A stretch of DNA of 64,000 nucleotides, from positions 1-64,000 of the forward strand of contig NZ_JFHC01000037.1 in assembly GCF_000698595.1 (NCBI RefSeq), in the 5' to 3' direction. Shown in pieces: positions 34,399-43,782 of this stretch. A model generated the notes under the pieces. It saw only the letters and a program-made list of their open reading frames with translations, was not told where the DNA came from and ran no database searches. How positions within the stretch are numbered: position 1 is the stretch's first letter; every line of letters begins with the position of its first letter. This DNA is from Caballeronia glathei. GTDB taxonomy: Bacteria > Pseudomonadota > Gammaproteobacteria > Burkholderiales > Burkholderiaceae. The position numbers and the translations under genes were made by a program.

Positions 34399-34914
34399 TT
34401 ACGACTCGCCGGCGTTCTCGGGCGGCACGAGCGCAACGACGTTCACGATGCCCTGCCGTGCCATCTTCGTGTAGGGGCAAAAGCGTTCGGTATTGCGCAC
34501 GAGTTCCTCGGCAGCGGCACGCTCGACACCGGGCAAACGGATGCGGGTGTGCGCCGTCAGGATGAACAGGCCATCGACCGCGTCGCGGCAGAAATCGACC
34601 GTGACGTGGACGGAAGCGCCGGGAATCGGAATGCGCGCCCGTGCCGCAAGCAGGCTCAGCGCGCCGTGAAAGCAGGCCGCGTAGCCCGCCGCGAACAGTT
34701 GCTCCGGATTGGTGCCGCCGCCTGGCCCGCCCAGTTCCTTCGGCAATCGCAAGTCGACTGCGAGCTGGCCGTCATCGGAACGTGCGATGCCCGACGCGCG
34801 TCCATGACCCGTGCCGCCGCCCGTCACCGTGACAGTGGTCGAATAGAGCGGCAGCGTGTCCTGCCCATGGTACTTGTCGAGCAGCGTCAGCGGCGGTGGA
34901 CGCAATGTGGTCAT
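34399..34914 (-). CDS. organic hydroperoxide resistance protein (Ohr/OsmC family)
   Basis: A 171-residue OsmC-fold peroxidase. The two redox cysteines are Cys81 (GYAACFHGAL) and Cys146 (ERFCPYTKMARQG), the Ohr signature. It reduces organic hydroperoxides with lipoylated or thiol partners in the cytoplasm. It is about 30 aa longer at the N-terminus than typical Ohr (~140 aa). It lies 25 nt after the NmrA-like gene, in one orientation with the other redox genes, so it may share their control. Confidence 0.88.
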   Translation of the reverse strand: MTTLRPPPLTLLDKYHGQDTLPLYSTTVTVTGGGTGHGRASGIARSDDGQLAVDLRLPKELGGPGGGTNPEQLFAAGYAACFHGALSLLAARARIPIPGASVHVTVDFCRDAVDGLFILTAHTRIRLPGVERAAAEELVRNTERFCPYTKMARQGIVNVVALVPPENAGES

Positions 34915-34939
34915 GGCGGGCCTTGTCCGTGATCGCCCC

Positions 34940-35695
34940 TTATTTCGCGGCTTGTGTCCGGCCGAACCACGCTTCGAAGTTCACGGCGCCGACACGCGGG
35001 TTGGCGCCCGGGACGAGCGTGTCGTCCTGCAACTGCGCACCGAAGTAGCGGGCGGTGGCATCTGCCACGACCTTGCGGGAATCGTGCGTCGCCGCGAGAA
35101 AACGCTGCGCCATGTCGGCGAGCCGCACGCGTTCCGGACCCGCGATCTCCACGATGCCGTTGCGCGGCTCGCCAACTGCGAAGTCCGCGACGGCGGCGGC
35201 CACATCGTCCGACGCAATCGGCTGGAAGAATGCGGGCGACAGCCGGATGGTCTCGCCGTCGCTGCCCGATTGCACGATGCCGCCGAGAAACTCGAAGAAC
35301 TGGGTCGAATGGATGATCGTGTACGGCACACCCGACTCGCGGATCAGCTTTTCCTGAGCGATCTTGCCGCGGAAATAGCCGCTTTCTGCAAGCCGGTCGG
35401 TACCGACGACGGACAGCGCGACGTGATGCTGCACGCCTGCTGCGATCTCCGCCGCAAACACATTGCGCCCCGATGTCTCGAAGAACTCGAGCACAGCGGC
35501 ATCTTCGAACGACGGCGAGTTGGCGAGATCGACCACGACGTTCGCTCCGGCCAGTGCTTCGTTCAGGCCTTCGCCCGTCATCGTGTTGACGCCCGACGAG
35601 GGCGACGCCGCGAAGACGGCATGCCCGCGCGCGCGCAGGTCCTTGACGACTTTGCTACCGATGAGTCCCGTGCCACCGATCACCACAATCTTCAT
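34940..35695 (-). CDS. NmrA/atypical SDR NAD(P)-binding protein
   Basis: A 251-residue atypical short-chain dehydrogenase. The N-terminal Rossmann motif is IVVIGGTGLIGSKV; VVDLANSPS, HHVALSVVG and the KIAQEKLIRESG segment follow. Such proteins act as NAD(P)H sensors or reductases. Start at 35695 with GGAGAGCG before the ATG; the frame upstream lacks a site. It lies between LysR and Ohr genes of the redox group, a common arrangement in which the LysR regulator controls an oxidoreductase. Confidence 0.85.
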   Translation of the reverse strand: MKIVVIGGTGLIGSKVVKDLRARGHAVFAASPSSGVNTMTGEGLNEALAGANVVVDLANSPSFEDAAVLEFFETSGRNVFAAEIAAGVQHHVALSVVGTDRLAESGYFRGKIAQEKLIRESGVPYTIIHSTQFFEFLGGIVQSGSDGETIRLSPAFFQPIASDDVAAAVADFAVGEPRNGIVEIAGPERVRLADMAQRFLAATHDSRKVVADATARYFGAQLQDDTLVPGANPRVGAVNFEAWFGRTQAAK

Positions 35696-35908
35696 GATCG
35701 CTCTCCATGAGCTTGCGCAGCTGTCTAGCCACTGCCAATCGATCGAAACCGGCTTGCATCTCAGCGCATGCGACGGCCGGTGCCTTGCCGGAGCAGCCGC
35801 GAATCGCGTGCCGTCCGTACACGAAGCATCGTAGGCTTGCACCGCGTCATGCGGTAGAGCCGCCGAGAGACCCACGGTGTTGCATCAGGAACACCAGTCG
35901 GGGCGTCG

Positions 35909-36946
35909 TCACTCCACCTCCGATAACGCCGTCATCGTCGTCATGGTCGTCGCCAGGCCCTGCACGTCGAGTTTTCTCGTGTGCTCGGTCATGTAGTCGA
36001 TAAACACGCGGATCCGGGCGGGGAGATGCTTGCGGCAGAGATAGCAGAGGTAGTGGCCGCCATCGTCGGGCGCGTGCTGCGCGAGGCAACTGACGAGTCG
36101 CCCCTCCCCGAGCAGGTCGCAAACCTGATACGCCGGCAACTGCGCGATGCCCAGCCCGTCGAGCACCGCCTGCAGGATCAGATCCGCGTCGTTGAACGTG
36201 TGCAGCGCGACAGGCTGGCGCCGCTGCGCAAGGCCGTCCACCTTGAAGTGCCACTCCCTGACGCGGCCCGACGACGCCCGGAAATTGATGCAGCGATGAT
36301 CCGCCAGCTCGTCGACATGGCGCGGCAAGCCGTGAATCCGCGCATAGGCCGGCGACGCGCAGACGATCATCTGCATCGGAATCAGCTGCCGCGCCACGAT
36401 CCCGCTGTCTTCCATGCGTCCATCGCGAAACGATACGTCGATGCGATCAGCCGTGAAGTCGCAGGGGCGGTCGTTCAGCAGCAATTCCAGCGCGATCCCG
36501 GGGTATTGCGCGTGAAAGCCTCGCAGCAGCGGCGCGACGATCTTGCGTCCGAACGCGGGCGTCGAGCCGATGCGCAGATGGCCGCTGGGCGGCCCGCTGC
36601 GCAGCTCGCGCATGTCCTCCAGCGCCTGGGCGATGCGCTCTATGCCCGGCTGGCACTTCTCGTAGAAGAGTTCGCCTTCGCGCGTGAGCGACGTGTTGCG
36701 CGTCGTGCGCTGGAAGAGCCGCACGTTGAGCTGAGCCTCGAGTTTCTGCACGTTGCGGCTGACCGAGGAACGACCGATGCCGAGGCGATCGCTCGCACGG
36801 GAAAAGCTGCCTTCGGTGGCAACGGCCAGAAAGGAAACGACGCCGGCATAACTGGTCGCAAAACTGCTTGCGAACGGGTCGTCGGCGCCGGCGGCGGGTG
36901 GGCGTGCTGGGTAATCTGACATGTAGGCGCGAGTCGTGGAGTCCAT
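35909..36946 (-). CDS. LysR-type transcriptional regulator
   Basis: A 345-residue LTTR, longer than usual because of ~35 extra N-terminal and ~15 C-terminal residues. The helix-turn-helix is VVSFLAVATEGSFSRASDRLGIGRSSVSRNVQKLEAQLN. An internal ATG at 36922 is an alternative start. It stands 213 bp upstream of the NmrA-like gene and about 85 bp beyond the end of the cupin gene, all on the same strand. It may control the SDR and Ohr genes; no operator was identified. Confidence 0.9.
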   Translation of the reverse strand: MDSTTRAYMSDYPARPPAAGADDPFASSFATSYAGVVSFLAVATEGSFSRASDRLGIGRSSVSRNVQKLEAQLNVRLFQRTTRNTSLTREGELFYEKCQPGIERIAQALEDMRELRSGPPSGHLRIGSTPAFGRKIVAPLLRGFHAQYPGIALELLLNDRPCDFTADRIDVSFRDGRMEDSGIVARQLIPMQMIVCASPAYARIHGLPRHVDELADHRCINFRASSGRVREWHFKVDGLAQRRQPVALHTFNDADLILQAVLDGLGIAQLPAYQVCDLLGEGRLVSCLAQHAPDDGGHYLCYLCRKHLPARIRVFIDYMTEHTRKLDVQGLATTMTTMTALSEVE

Positions 36947-37031
36947 GCACGACTAGACGTATGTACGCTGCCGTTTGTGACATCGTCCTCCGTTTTTCCG
37001 GCGGTTGTATCGACGCGGGTGGTCGGGCTTA

Positions 37032-37436
37032 TTACTCCGGCACGAGAACCGGCGCGCCCTTGTCCTTGAGCAGCAGCACGATGAACTTTGCCGGCTTGGT
37101 CTGGCTCGCGTTGCGTCCGACCGTATGAACGTCGTCCGGGCCTTCATAGAAGGTCTGTCCGGGCGTCAGCGTGACTTGCTTGCCTCCCTTGACCTGCATC
37201 ACGATCGATCCTTCGAGTACATAGACGTACGCGTGCGCGTGATGCCGGTGGACGGGATCGACGCTCCCCGGCGGATACACGACGGAGATCATCAAGGCTT
37301 CCTTGCCCGGATAGTCGTCGAGCGGCTTCGTCATCAACGGCGTGACGATTGCGGCCGGCGCCTCGGCGTGGGCCGCGTTCATCGACGCGCCCATGACAGC
37401 GACCATGGCCAGTGCGGCATGTTTGAAGCGGAGCAT
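37032..37436 (-). CDS. exported cupin domain protein
   Basis: A 134-residue secreted cupin. Residues 1-24 form a signal peptide (ALAMVAVMGASMNAAHA). The cupin metal motif is PVHRHHAHAYVYVLEGS, with the second motif GPDDVHTV. It probably binds a divalent metal in the periplasm; the reaction is unknown. Start set at 37436 where the signal peptide begins. The frame upstream is an unlikely extension. It lies 70 nt after the AhpD-like gene and probably shares its transcript. Confidence 0.82.
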   Translation of the reverse strand: MLRFKHAALAMVAVMGASMNAAHAEAPAAIVTPLMTKPLDDYPGKEALMISVVYPPGSVDPVHRHHAHAYVYVLEGSIVMQVKGGKQVTLTPGQTFYEGPDDVHTVGRNASQTKPAKFIVLLLKDKGAPVLVPE

Positions 37437-37506
37437 GGCAGTGTGTTCCCAAATGACCCGGCCCGCGCGCGAGCCGAAGCTGAAGTAAGTAGCGGAACCC
37501 GTGCGT

Positions 37507-37986
37507 TCAGGCAAGATTCGCCTTGTCGAGACCGAATGCCTTGTCGGACGAGCCCGGCACGGTCCTGAACGCGACGTTCGCGCGGTTCCAGGCATTGATG
37601 GCCATCACTTCGAACGTGAGGTCCGACAGTTCCTTTTCAGAGAACTGGGTGCGTACGCGCTCGTAGATATCGTCGGGCACGCCGTGTTCGGGAAGCTTCG
37701 TCAGCACTTCCGCCCAGGCAAGCGCGGCGCGTTCACGCGGCGCGAAGAGCGTCGACTCGCGCCACGTCGCGAGATCATGGATGCGCAGTTCCCGCTCGCC
37801 GTGGATGCGTGCTTCCTTCACGTGCATGTCGAGGCAAAATCCACAACCATTGATCTGCGACGCCCGGATCGACACGAGGTCACGCACGGATTCTTCGATT
37901 GCGCTGTCTTCCAGCAGATTGCTGAATTCCAGGAACTTCTTGAACAGCTGCGGTGATTGCTGAATATAGTTGATACGCTGGGTCAT
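37507..37986 (-). CDS. AhpD-like carboxymuconolactone decarboxylase family protein
   Basis: A 159-residue AhpD/CMD-fold protein with the redox motif CGFC at residues 48-51 followed by His55 (CLDMH), typical of alkylhydroperoxidase-like enzymes. AGGAAAAG precedes the ATG. It heads the minus-strand redox group (cupin, then LysR, SDR and Ohr). Peroxide or reactive-electrophile detoxification is the likely role; the CMD label is structural only. Confidence 0.87.
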   Translation of the reverse strand: MTQRINYIQQSPQLFKKFLEFSNLLEDSAIEESVRDLVSIRASQINGCGFCLDMHVKEARIHGERELRIHDLATWRESTLFAPRERAALAWAEVLTKLPEHGVPDDIYERVRTQFSEKELSDLTFEVMAINAWNRANVAFRTVPGSSDKAFGLDKANLA

Positions 37987-38310
37987 GACTTTTCCTGCGA
38001 TGGCGAGCGGCCACCCGGGCTTTGCGGGCACGGCTGGCGGCAATGGGCCGCACGAAGGCATCGTAGGTGCGCGCGGCGTGTCGCGGTAGGCGCATGCATG
38101 GGCTCACGGTGTTGCCCGCGCGGCACCAATCGAGGGCATGAACTGCGCGTGCGCCCCGGGGCGATCAGCGTCCCGCTCGCGGTTCGTTCGCGCTCAGGCG
38201 AGAGGATTGGCGAACAAGTCAGATGTCATATGAGATAACGGCATTAATCACCCATGTAGAGATTGTTTCACGTGAAGTGCTGCAAGCAGGATTCAGGTTT
38301 GATGGCCATT

Positions 38311-38323
38311 GTTGTCTGACAAT
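38311..38323. promoter_or_regulatory. FadR-type GntR operator-like site
   Basis: GTTGTCTGACAAT; the core TTGTC-T-GACAA is a perfect palindrome and fits the T-N-GTC-N-GAC-N-A pattern of FadR-subfamily operators. It lies 282 bp upstream of the aldolase gene and resembles the site before the FadR-type gene at 43783. Confidence 0.55.
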
Positions 38324-38456
38324 GCTCCAGATCAACGTGCACGTTTGATCCTGAATGAAATCAATGCTGAACCTGCTTTCCATCAACTATCACGACGACG
38401 AGGGTATACCCGTTTTACCCCGACTCCCGTTGACAACCACGTGCAATTCGCCCAGA

Positions 38457-38469
38457 GTTGTCGTACATC
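38457..38469. promoter_or_regulatory. GntR operator-like site (weaker)
   Basis: GTTGTCGTACATC agrees with the 13-mer at 41301 (GTCGTCGTACCAC) at 10 positions. It lies 136 bp upstream of the aldolase gene. Confidence 0.35.
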
Positions 38470-38604
38470 TTGTCGCTTGATCAGTAGAGAACACTTGCAA
38501 CAAGTTATAGGACATCGCATATTTGTTGCGGTACCGCGTACGCCACGACGCGACCGGCCGCCGCATCACGGAGACAGGCTTCACAACAAAAGAGGAACAC
38601 AAGC

Positions 38605-39396
38605 ATGCGTGAAAATCGAATTCGCTCGATCTGGAAGGCGGGCGGTGCAGTCGTCAACGGCTGGCTCGCCATTCCGAGCACGTTTTCGGCCGAGACCATG
38701 GCCCATCAGGGTTGGGATTCACTGACGGTCGACCTTCAGCACGGCGTGGTCGACTATCAGAAAGCGGTGGACATGTTCACCGCGATCTCGACCACCCGCA
38801 CGGTGCCGATGGCGCGAGTGCCCTGGAACGAGCCGGGCATCCTGATGAAGGTGCTCGATGCCGGCGCCTACGCGGTGATCTGCCCGATGGTCAATTGCCG
38901 CAAGGACGCGGAGCGGCTCGTCGCGGCCACGCACTATCCGCCGCTCGGCACGCGCAGCTTCGGGCCGGTGCGGGCGCTGCTGTATGGCGGCGCCGATTAT
39001 CCGACGCAGGCCAACGACACCGTCGTCGTCTTCGCGATGATCGAAACGCGCGAGGCACTCGACAACCTCGAAGAGATCGTCTCGGTGCCGGGGCTCGACG
39101 CCATCTATATCGGCCCGTCCGATCTGTCGCTCGCGCTCGGCTGCAAGCCGACCTTCGACGACGTCGATCCGCCGGTGGCCGAGGCGATCGAGCACATCCT
39201 CGCTCGCGCGAAGGCGCACGGCGTGGTCGCGGGCATACACAACGGCACGCCGGAGAAGGCGCTGGAACGGATTGCGATGGGCTTCCAGTTCGTGACCATC
39301 AGTTCCGACGCCCGGCTGATGGCCGCCGGCGCGCAGCAGATCATGGCGAAGATGAACGCGGCGCCGAAGAAAGAGACGGACGCCTCGGGATATTGA
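38605..39396 (+). CDS. HpcH/HpaI aldolase, probable 2-dehydro-3-deoxyglucarate aldolase (GarL-like)
   Basis: A 263-residue class II aldolase. DLQHG replaces the usual DGEH; MARVPWNEPGILMKVLDAGA, VAATHYPPLGTRS and MIETREALDN are family hallmarks, with GPSDLSLALG near the end. GarL cleaves 5-keto-4-deoxyglucarate to pyruvate and tartronate semialdehyde. The pathway neighbours GarD and GarR and shared operator-like sites support this call, but HpaI-type hydroxy-oxo-acid aldolase remains possible. AGAGGAA precedes the ATG. It is convergent with the GarD gene. Confidence 0.72.
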   Translation: MRENRIRSIWKAGGAVVNGWLAIPSTFSAETMAHQGWDSLTVDLQHGVVDYQKAVDMFTAISTTRTVPMARVPWNEPGILMKVLDAGAYAVICPMVNCRKDAERLVAATHYPPLGTRSFGPVRALLYGGADYPTQANDTVVVFAMIETREALDNLEEIVSVPGLDAIYIGPSDLSLALGCKPTFDDVDPPVAEAIEHILARAKAHGVVAGIHNGTPEKALERIAMGFQFVTISSDARLMAAGAQQIMAKMNAAPKKETDASGY

Positions 39397-39412
39397 TTCG
39401 GGCGAGACCGCA

Positions 39413-39442
39413 GCGAAGCGTGGCCCGACGGGCGCGCTTCGC
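39413..39442. terminator. hairpin between convergent garL- and garD-type genes
   Basis: GCGAAGCG (39413-39420) and CGCTTCGC (39435-39442) pair perfectly; an inner GCCC/GGGC stem closes a 3-nt loop. No T-run follows, so it could be a bidirectional factor-assisted terminator or only a stable stem. Confidence 0.4.
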
Positions 39443-39550
39443 GATCGATCCGTCAGCGCGCCAAACGCGCGGCACGCCAGGACGAACGGGAAAAACAGAA
39501 CGGCCACGACAGCGCCGGCGCACCTTCCGTGCGCCGCACACGTTTCAGGT

Positions 39551-41128
39551 TCAGGTCACCGGCGCCGGATTGAACAGCACGAGCGCATTGTGCAGCTTGA
39601 GCGTCTCCGCGCAGGTCTTCTTGCGGCCGCTCGCGATTTCCAGCATCAGACGGAACAACTCCCAGCCTACGTCCTCGATACTCGCCTTGCCCGTCGCGAT
39701 CGTGCCTGCGTCGACGTCCATCAGGTCGTGCCAGCGGCGCGCGAGATCCGAGCGCGTCGCGACCTTGATGACCGGCACTTCCGCGAGGCTGTACGGCGTG
39801 CCGCGGCCGGTCGTGAACACGTGCAGGTTGATGCCCGCCGCCACCTGCAGCGTGCCGCAGATGAAATCGCTCGCCGGCGTCGCCGCGTAGATGAGCCCCT
39901 TCTGCTTCACCTTCTCGCCCGGCGAGAGCACGCCCGAGATCGCCGAATTGCCGGACTTGATGATCGAGCCCATCGCCTTTTCGACGATGTTCGACAAGCC
40001 GCCCTTCTTGTTGCCGGGCGTCGTGTTCGCGCTGCGGTCGGCGCCGCCGCGCTTCAGGTAATCGTCGTACCACTGCATCTCGCGGATGATCGCCTGCGCG
40101 ACTTCCGGGTTCGCCGCGCGGCTCGTCAGCTGGTCCACGCCGTCGCGCACTTCGGTGACTTCCGAGAACATCACGGTCGCGCCCGCGCGAACCAGCAGGT
40201 CCGTTGCGAATCCGACCGCGGGGTTGGCCGTGAGCCCGGAGAACGCGTCGCTGCCGCCGCACTGCACGCCGATCACGAGGTCGGACGCGGGACACGTCTC
40301 GCGCCGCCGGTTGTTGAGCCGTTCGAGATGATGTCCAGCCATCTTCATGATGGACTCGATCATCGACTGGAAGCCGATGTGCGCCTCATCCTGGAGCACC
40401 ACCACGTCACCGTTGATGTCGCCCGTCTCGCCGACGTCGGCCACGTCGTTCGCGGCCGCAATCGGGATGGTTCCCGGCGGCATCAGGCGCTCTGGCTGAA
40501 GCTTCTCGCAGCCGAGGCTCACCATCATGACCTCGCCGCCGAAGTTCGGATTCAGGCTGATGTTGCGCACCGTGCGGATCGGCACCATCGCGTCGGGCGC
40601 GTCGATCGCGACGCCGCAGCCGTAGGTGTGGCCGAGACTCACGACGTCGTCGACATTCGGGTAGCGCGGCAGCAGCTCGGACTTGATGCGCGTGACCGCA
40701 TGCTGCACGACGTCGGCGACGCACTGCACGGTCGTCGTGATCGCAAGGATGTTGCGCGTGCCGGCCGTGCCGTCCGGATTGCGATAGCCCTCGAACGTGA
40801 AGCCCTCGAGCGGCGGCATCTCGGGCGCCCTGACTGTCGCGATCGGCAGCCCGTCGAGACCGGGCGGGCTCGGCATGCGGATCACGTGCTCGTTGATCCA
40901 GCTGCCCTTCGGAAGCGCCTTCAGCGCATATCCGATCACCACGTTGTAGCGCAGGACCTCGTCGCCTTCGGCCAGATCGGCGAGCGCGACCTTGTGGCCC
41001 TGCGGCACGCGCTCGCGCAGCACGAGGCCGTCGGCGAACACGGCGCCTTCGGGCAGCCCGCCGTCATTGACGACGATGGCGACGTTGTCGTTGGGATGAA
41101 CGCGTATGTAAAGCGGTGACTGTTCCAT
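39551..41128 (-). CDS. garD: galactarate dehydratase
   Basis: A 525-residue protein of the UxaA/GarD dehydratase family. The N-terminal SAF-like domain (residues ~1-100, with VHPNDNVAIVVNDGG) is followed by the large domain: GTRNILAITTTVQC, GHTYGCG, GCEKLQPE, GVQCGGSDAFSG and the GTLQVAAGINLHVFTTGRGT region. It dehydrates D-galactarate to 5-dehydro-4-deoxyglucarate, probably with Fe(II). Start at 41128 with AGGAACC upstream. It is divergent from the KdgD gene across a region with three operator-like sites. An altronate dehydratase role is less likely given its pathway neighbours. Confidence 0.85.
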   Translation of the reverse strand: MEQSPLYIRVHPNDNVAIVVNDGGLPEGAVFADGLVLRERVPQGHKVALADLAEGDEVLRYNVVIGYALKALPKGSWINEHVIRMPSPPGLDGLPIATVRAPEMPPLEGFTFEGYRNPDGTAGTRNILAITTTVQCVADVVQHAVTRIKSELLPRYPNVDDVVSLGHTYGCGVAIDAPDAMVPIRTVRNISLNPNFGGEVMMVSLGCEKLQPERLMPPGTIPIAAANDVADVGETGDINGDVVVLQDEAHIGFQSMIESIMKMAGHHLERLNNRRRETCPASDLVIGVQCGGSDAFSGLTANPAVGFATDLLVRAGATVMFSEVTEVRDGVDQLTSRAANPEVAQAIIREMQWYDDYLKRGGADRSANTTPGNKKGGLSNIVEKAMGSIIKSGNSAISGVLSPGEKVKQKGLIYAATPASDFICGTLQVAAGINLHVFTTGRGTPYSLAEVPVIKVATRSDLARRWHDLMDVDAGTIATGKASIEDVGWELFRLMLEIASGRKKTCAETLKLHNALVLFNPAPVT

Positions 41129-41177
41129 TTCAACCGGTTCCTGAAATTGCGAAAGCGATGCCGTACCGCAATCATAT

Positions 41178-41190
41178 GTCATCCTACAAC
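41178..41190. promoter_or_regulatory. GntR operator-like site upstream of garD
   Basis: GTCATCCTACAAC, 49 bp upstream of the garD start. Its reverse complement, GTTGTAGGATGAC, differs from the site at 41274 by one base. Confidence 0.5.
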
Positions 41191-41273
41191 GTAGTGCGCG
41201 CCACATCGTCGTCGGGGTTTTCCCTCGAATGGCCTGCTAGACCGCCATTTCGCGTTGAATCGACGCAAATCGT

Positions 41274-41313
41274 GTTGTACGATGACGTATCTTATCAGAC
41301 GTCGTCGTACCAC
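41274..41313. promoter_or_regulatory. inverted pair of GntR operator-like sites upstream of kdgD
   Basis: GTTGTACGATGACGT (41274-41288) and ACGTCGTCGTACCAC (41299-41313) are inverted copies with 13 of 15 complementary positions and a 10-bp spacer. The pair ends 23 bp before the KdgD ATG, a typical repressor position. Confidence 0.6.
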
Positions 41314-41336
41314 TTGTTGCACGGATAACCACACCC

Positions 41337-42254
41337 ATGACCACACCTCAAGAACTCAAGCAAATCGTCTCCGAAGGCCTGCTGTCCTTTCCCGTCACCG
41401 ACTTCGACGAACAAGGCAACTTCCGCGCCGACACCTATGCGACGCGTCTCGAATGGCTCGCCCCGTATGGCGCGACCGCCCTCTTTGCAGCCGGCGGCAC
41501 CGGCGAGTTCTTCTCGCTCACGAAGAGCGACTATTCGAACGTGATCCGCACGGCAACCGAAACCTGCAAGGGCAAGGTGCCGATTCTCGCCGGCGCCGGC
41601 GGCCCGACGCGCGTGGCGATCGAGTACGCGCAGGAGGCGCAGCGGCTCGGCGCGAACGGCGTCCTGCTCATGCCGCATTATCTGACCGAAGCGAGCCAGG
41701 AAGGCATCGCCGCGCACGTGGAGCAGGTCTGCAACGCGGTGAAGGGCATCGGCGTGATCGTCTACAACCGCGCCAACTCGAAGCTCAACGCCGACATGCT
41801 GGAGCGCCTCGCCGACCGTTGCCCGAACCTCATCGGCTTCAAGGACGGCGTGGGCGAGATCGAAAACATGGTGACGATCCGCCGCCGGCTCGGCGATCGC
41901 TTCTCCTACCTCGGCGGCCTGCCGACGGCCGAGGTGTACGCCGCCGCCTACAAGGCGCTCGGCGTGCCGGTGTACTCGTCGGCGGTATTCAACTTCATTC
42001 CGAAGACCGCGATGGAGTTCTACCGCGCGATCGCAGCGGACGACCACGCGACCACCGGCCGCCTGATCGACGAGTTTTTCCTGCCCTACCTCGCGATCCG
42101 CAACCGCCGCGCGGGCTACGCGGTGAGCATCGTGAAGGCGGGCGCGAAGCTCGTGGGCCGCGGCGCCGGGCCTGTGCGCGCGCCGCTCACCGACCTGACC
42201 GACGACGAGCTGACCCAGCTCGACGCGCTCATCAGGAAGCTGGGCGCGCAATAA
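41337..42254 (+). CDS. kdgD: 5-dehydro-4-deoxyglucarate dehydratase
   Basis: A 305-residue class I aldolase-fold enzyme of the DapA superfamily. The Schiff-base Lys169 (LIGFKDGVGEI), Tyr143 (VIVYNR) and the AAGGTGEFFSL motif fit KdgD, which dehydrates and decarboxylates 5-keto-4-deoxyglucarate to 2-oxoglutarate semialdehyde. It is the first gene of a plus-strand run with the MFS importer, regulator and GarR genes. No dedicated semialdehyde dehydrogenase lies in this cluster. The ribosome site is weak (GGATAACC). Confidence 0.9.
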   Translation: MTTPQELKQIVSEGLLSFPVTDFDEQGNFRADTYATRLEWLAPYGATALFAAGGTGEFFSLTKSDYSNVIRTATETCKGKVPILAGAGGPTRVAIEYAQEAQRLGANGVLLMPHYLTEASQEGIAAHVEQVCNAVKGIGVIVYNRANSKLNADMLERLADRCPNLIGFKDGVGEIENMVTIRRRLGDRFSYLGGLPTAEVYAAAYKALGVPVYSSAVFNFIPKTAMEFYRAIAADDHATTGRLIDEFFLPYLAIRNRRAGYAVSIVKAGAKLVGRGAGPVRAPLTDLTDDELTQLDALIRKLGAQ

Positions 42255-42343
42255 GCGGCCTCTCCCATTGAGCCGGGAACCGGCGTGGCCCATGCGCCGC
42301 GCCGCAGACAAGACACGACGAGACGACATCAGGTGAATCCGCC

Positions 42344-43717
42344 ATGGAAGTGAGCCATCTTGCGAGCGCCGCCGGCGTCGCGAAGCGCAGCAATGTCCGT
42401 TACGCGATCCTGGCGATGATCTTCATCATCACCACGTTCAATTACGCGGACCGTGCAACCCTCTCCGTGACCGGCTCCGCGATGCGCGCCGAGTTCGGCT
42501 TCGACGCGATCAGGATGGGCTACATCTTTTCAGCGTTCAGCTGGGCCTACGTGCTGTCGCAGTTGCCTGCCGGATGGCTGCTCGATCGGTTCGGCGCGCG
42601 GCGGGTCTATGCGGCGAGCATCTTCCTGTGGTCGCTTTTCACGCTGCTGCAAAGCGCGATCGGCCTCGCCGGGAGCGCGGCGGGCGCGGTGGTTGCGCTC
42701 TTCGCGCTGCGCTTTGCGATGGGCGCCGCCGAATCGCCTGCGTTTCCGGCCAACGCCAAGGTCGTGGCGAGCTGGTTTCCGACCGCGGAGCGCGGCACGG
42801 CGTCGGCGATATTCAACTCCGCCCAGTATTTCGCGGCTGTCGTGTTCACGCCGCTGATGGCATGGGTCACGCACGCGTTCGGCTGGCATCACGTCTACAT
42901 CATGATGGGCCTGACCGGCCTGCTGCTCGCGCTGACGTGGCTCAAGGCCATGAAGAATCCCGCCGACCATCCGCGCGTGAACCGGGCCGAGCTCGAGCAC
43001 ATCGAGCAGGGCGGCGGCGTGGTGAATGCGCCGAAGCGCGCCGCGCCGGGCGAGCTGCGGCGCGTCGGCAGCTGGTCGCATGTGCGCCAGCTGCTTACGA
43101 ACCGCATGCTGCTCGGCGTCTATCTCGCGCAGTACTGCATCAACGTGCTGACGTACTTCTTCCTGACCTGGTTTCCGATCTATCTCGTCCAGGCGCGCGG
43201 CATGACGATCCTGCAGGCGGGGCTCGTCGCGTCGCTGCCGGCGATCTGCGGCTTCACGGGCGGCGTGCTCGGCGGCGTGGCGTCGGATGCGCTGATCCGG
43301 CGCGGCCACTCGCTCACGGTCGCCCGCAAGGTGCCGATCGTGGGCGGCATGCTACTGTCCGTGTGCATCATCGGCTGCAACTATGTCTCGACCGACTGGA
43401 TCGTCGTCGCCCTGATGTCGCTCGCCTTCTTCGGCAAGGGGATCGGCGCGCTCGGCTGGGCGGTCGTCGCCGACACGTCGCCGAAGGAAGCGATCGGCCT
43501 CTCCGGCTCGATCTTCAACATGTTCGGCAACGTGGCCGGCATCGTGACGCCCATCGTGATCGGCTACCTCGTCGCGCAGAGCGGCTCGTTCAACGGCGCG
43601 CTCGTGTTCGTCGGCGTCAATGCGCTGCTCACCGTCTTCAGCTATCTGGTGATCGTGAAGGACATCAGGCGCGTCGAGCTTCGGCCGTCGGCCGAGGACG
43701 CGCGCCGGGGCGTCTGA
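42344..43717 (+). CDS. MFS transporter, probable sugar-acid importer (GudP/GarP-like)
   Basis: A 457-residue major facilitator of the anion:cation symporter branch with 12 predicted helices. TFNYADRATLSVTG in helix 1, SQLPAGWLLDRFGARRVYA between helices 2 and 3, and AESPAFPANAKVVASWFPTAERGTA are typical of glucarate/galactarate and galactonate porters. It should import galactarate or glucarate with H+. It lies 89 nt after the KdgD gene and has an AGGTGA ribosome site. Confidence 0.87.
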   Translation: MEVSHLASAAGVAKRSNVRYAILAMIFIITTFNYADRATLSVTGSAMRAEFGFDAIRMGYIFSAFSWAYVLSQLPAGWLLDRFGARRVYAASIFLWSLFTLLQSAIGLAGSAAGAVVALFALRFAMGAAESPAFPANAKVVASWFPTAERGTASAIFNSAQYFAAVVFTPLMAWVTHAFGWHHVYIMMGLTGLLLALTWLKAMKNPADHPRVNRAELEHIEQGGGVVNAPKRAAPGELRRVGSWSHVRQLLTNRMLLGVYLAQYCINVLTYFFLTWFPIYLVQARGMTILQAGLVASLPAICGFTGGVLGGVASDALIRRGHSLTVARKVPIVGGMLLSVCIIGCNYVSTDWIVVALMSLAFFGKGIGALGWAVVADTSPKEAIGLSGSIFNMFGNVAGIVTPIVIGYLVAQSGSFNGALVFVGVNALLTVFSYLVIVKDIRRVELRPSAEDARRGV

Positions 43718-43782
43718 CGACTTATGTCCCGCCGCGCCGACGCCCTGCGCGGGACACAGGCCGCACAAAGGCCTCTCGACCA

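Larger units (their letters stand above)
37987..38604. other. divergent intergenic region upstream of the garL-like gene
   Basis: No supported gene over about 620 bp. The part from 38220 to 38600 is less GC-rich. It contains two members of the GntR-type operator family of the sugar-acid cluster (38311-38323 and 38457-38469) and a TTCACGTGAA palindrome at 38267-38276. It serves both the AhpD-like gene (minus) and the aldolase gene (plus). Confidence 0.55.
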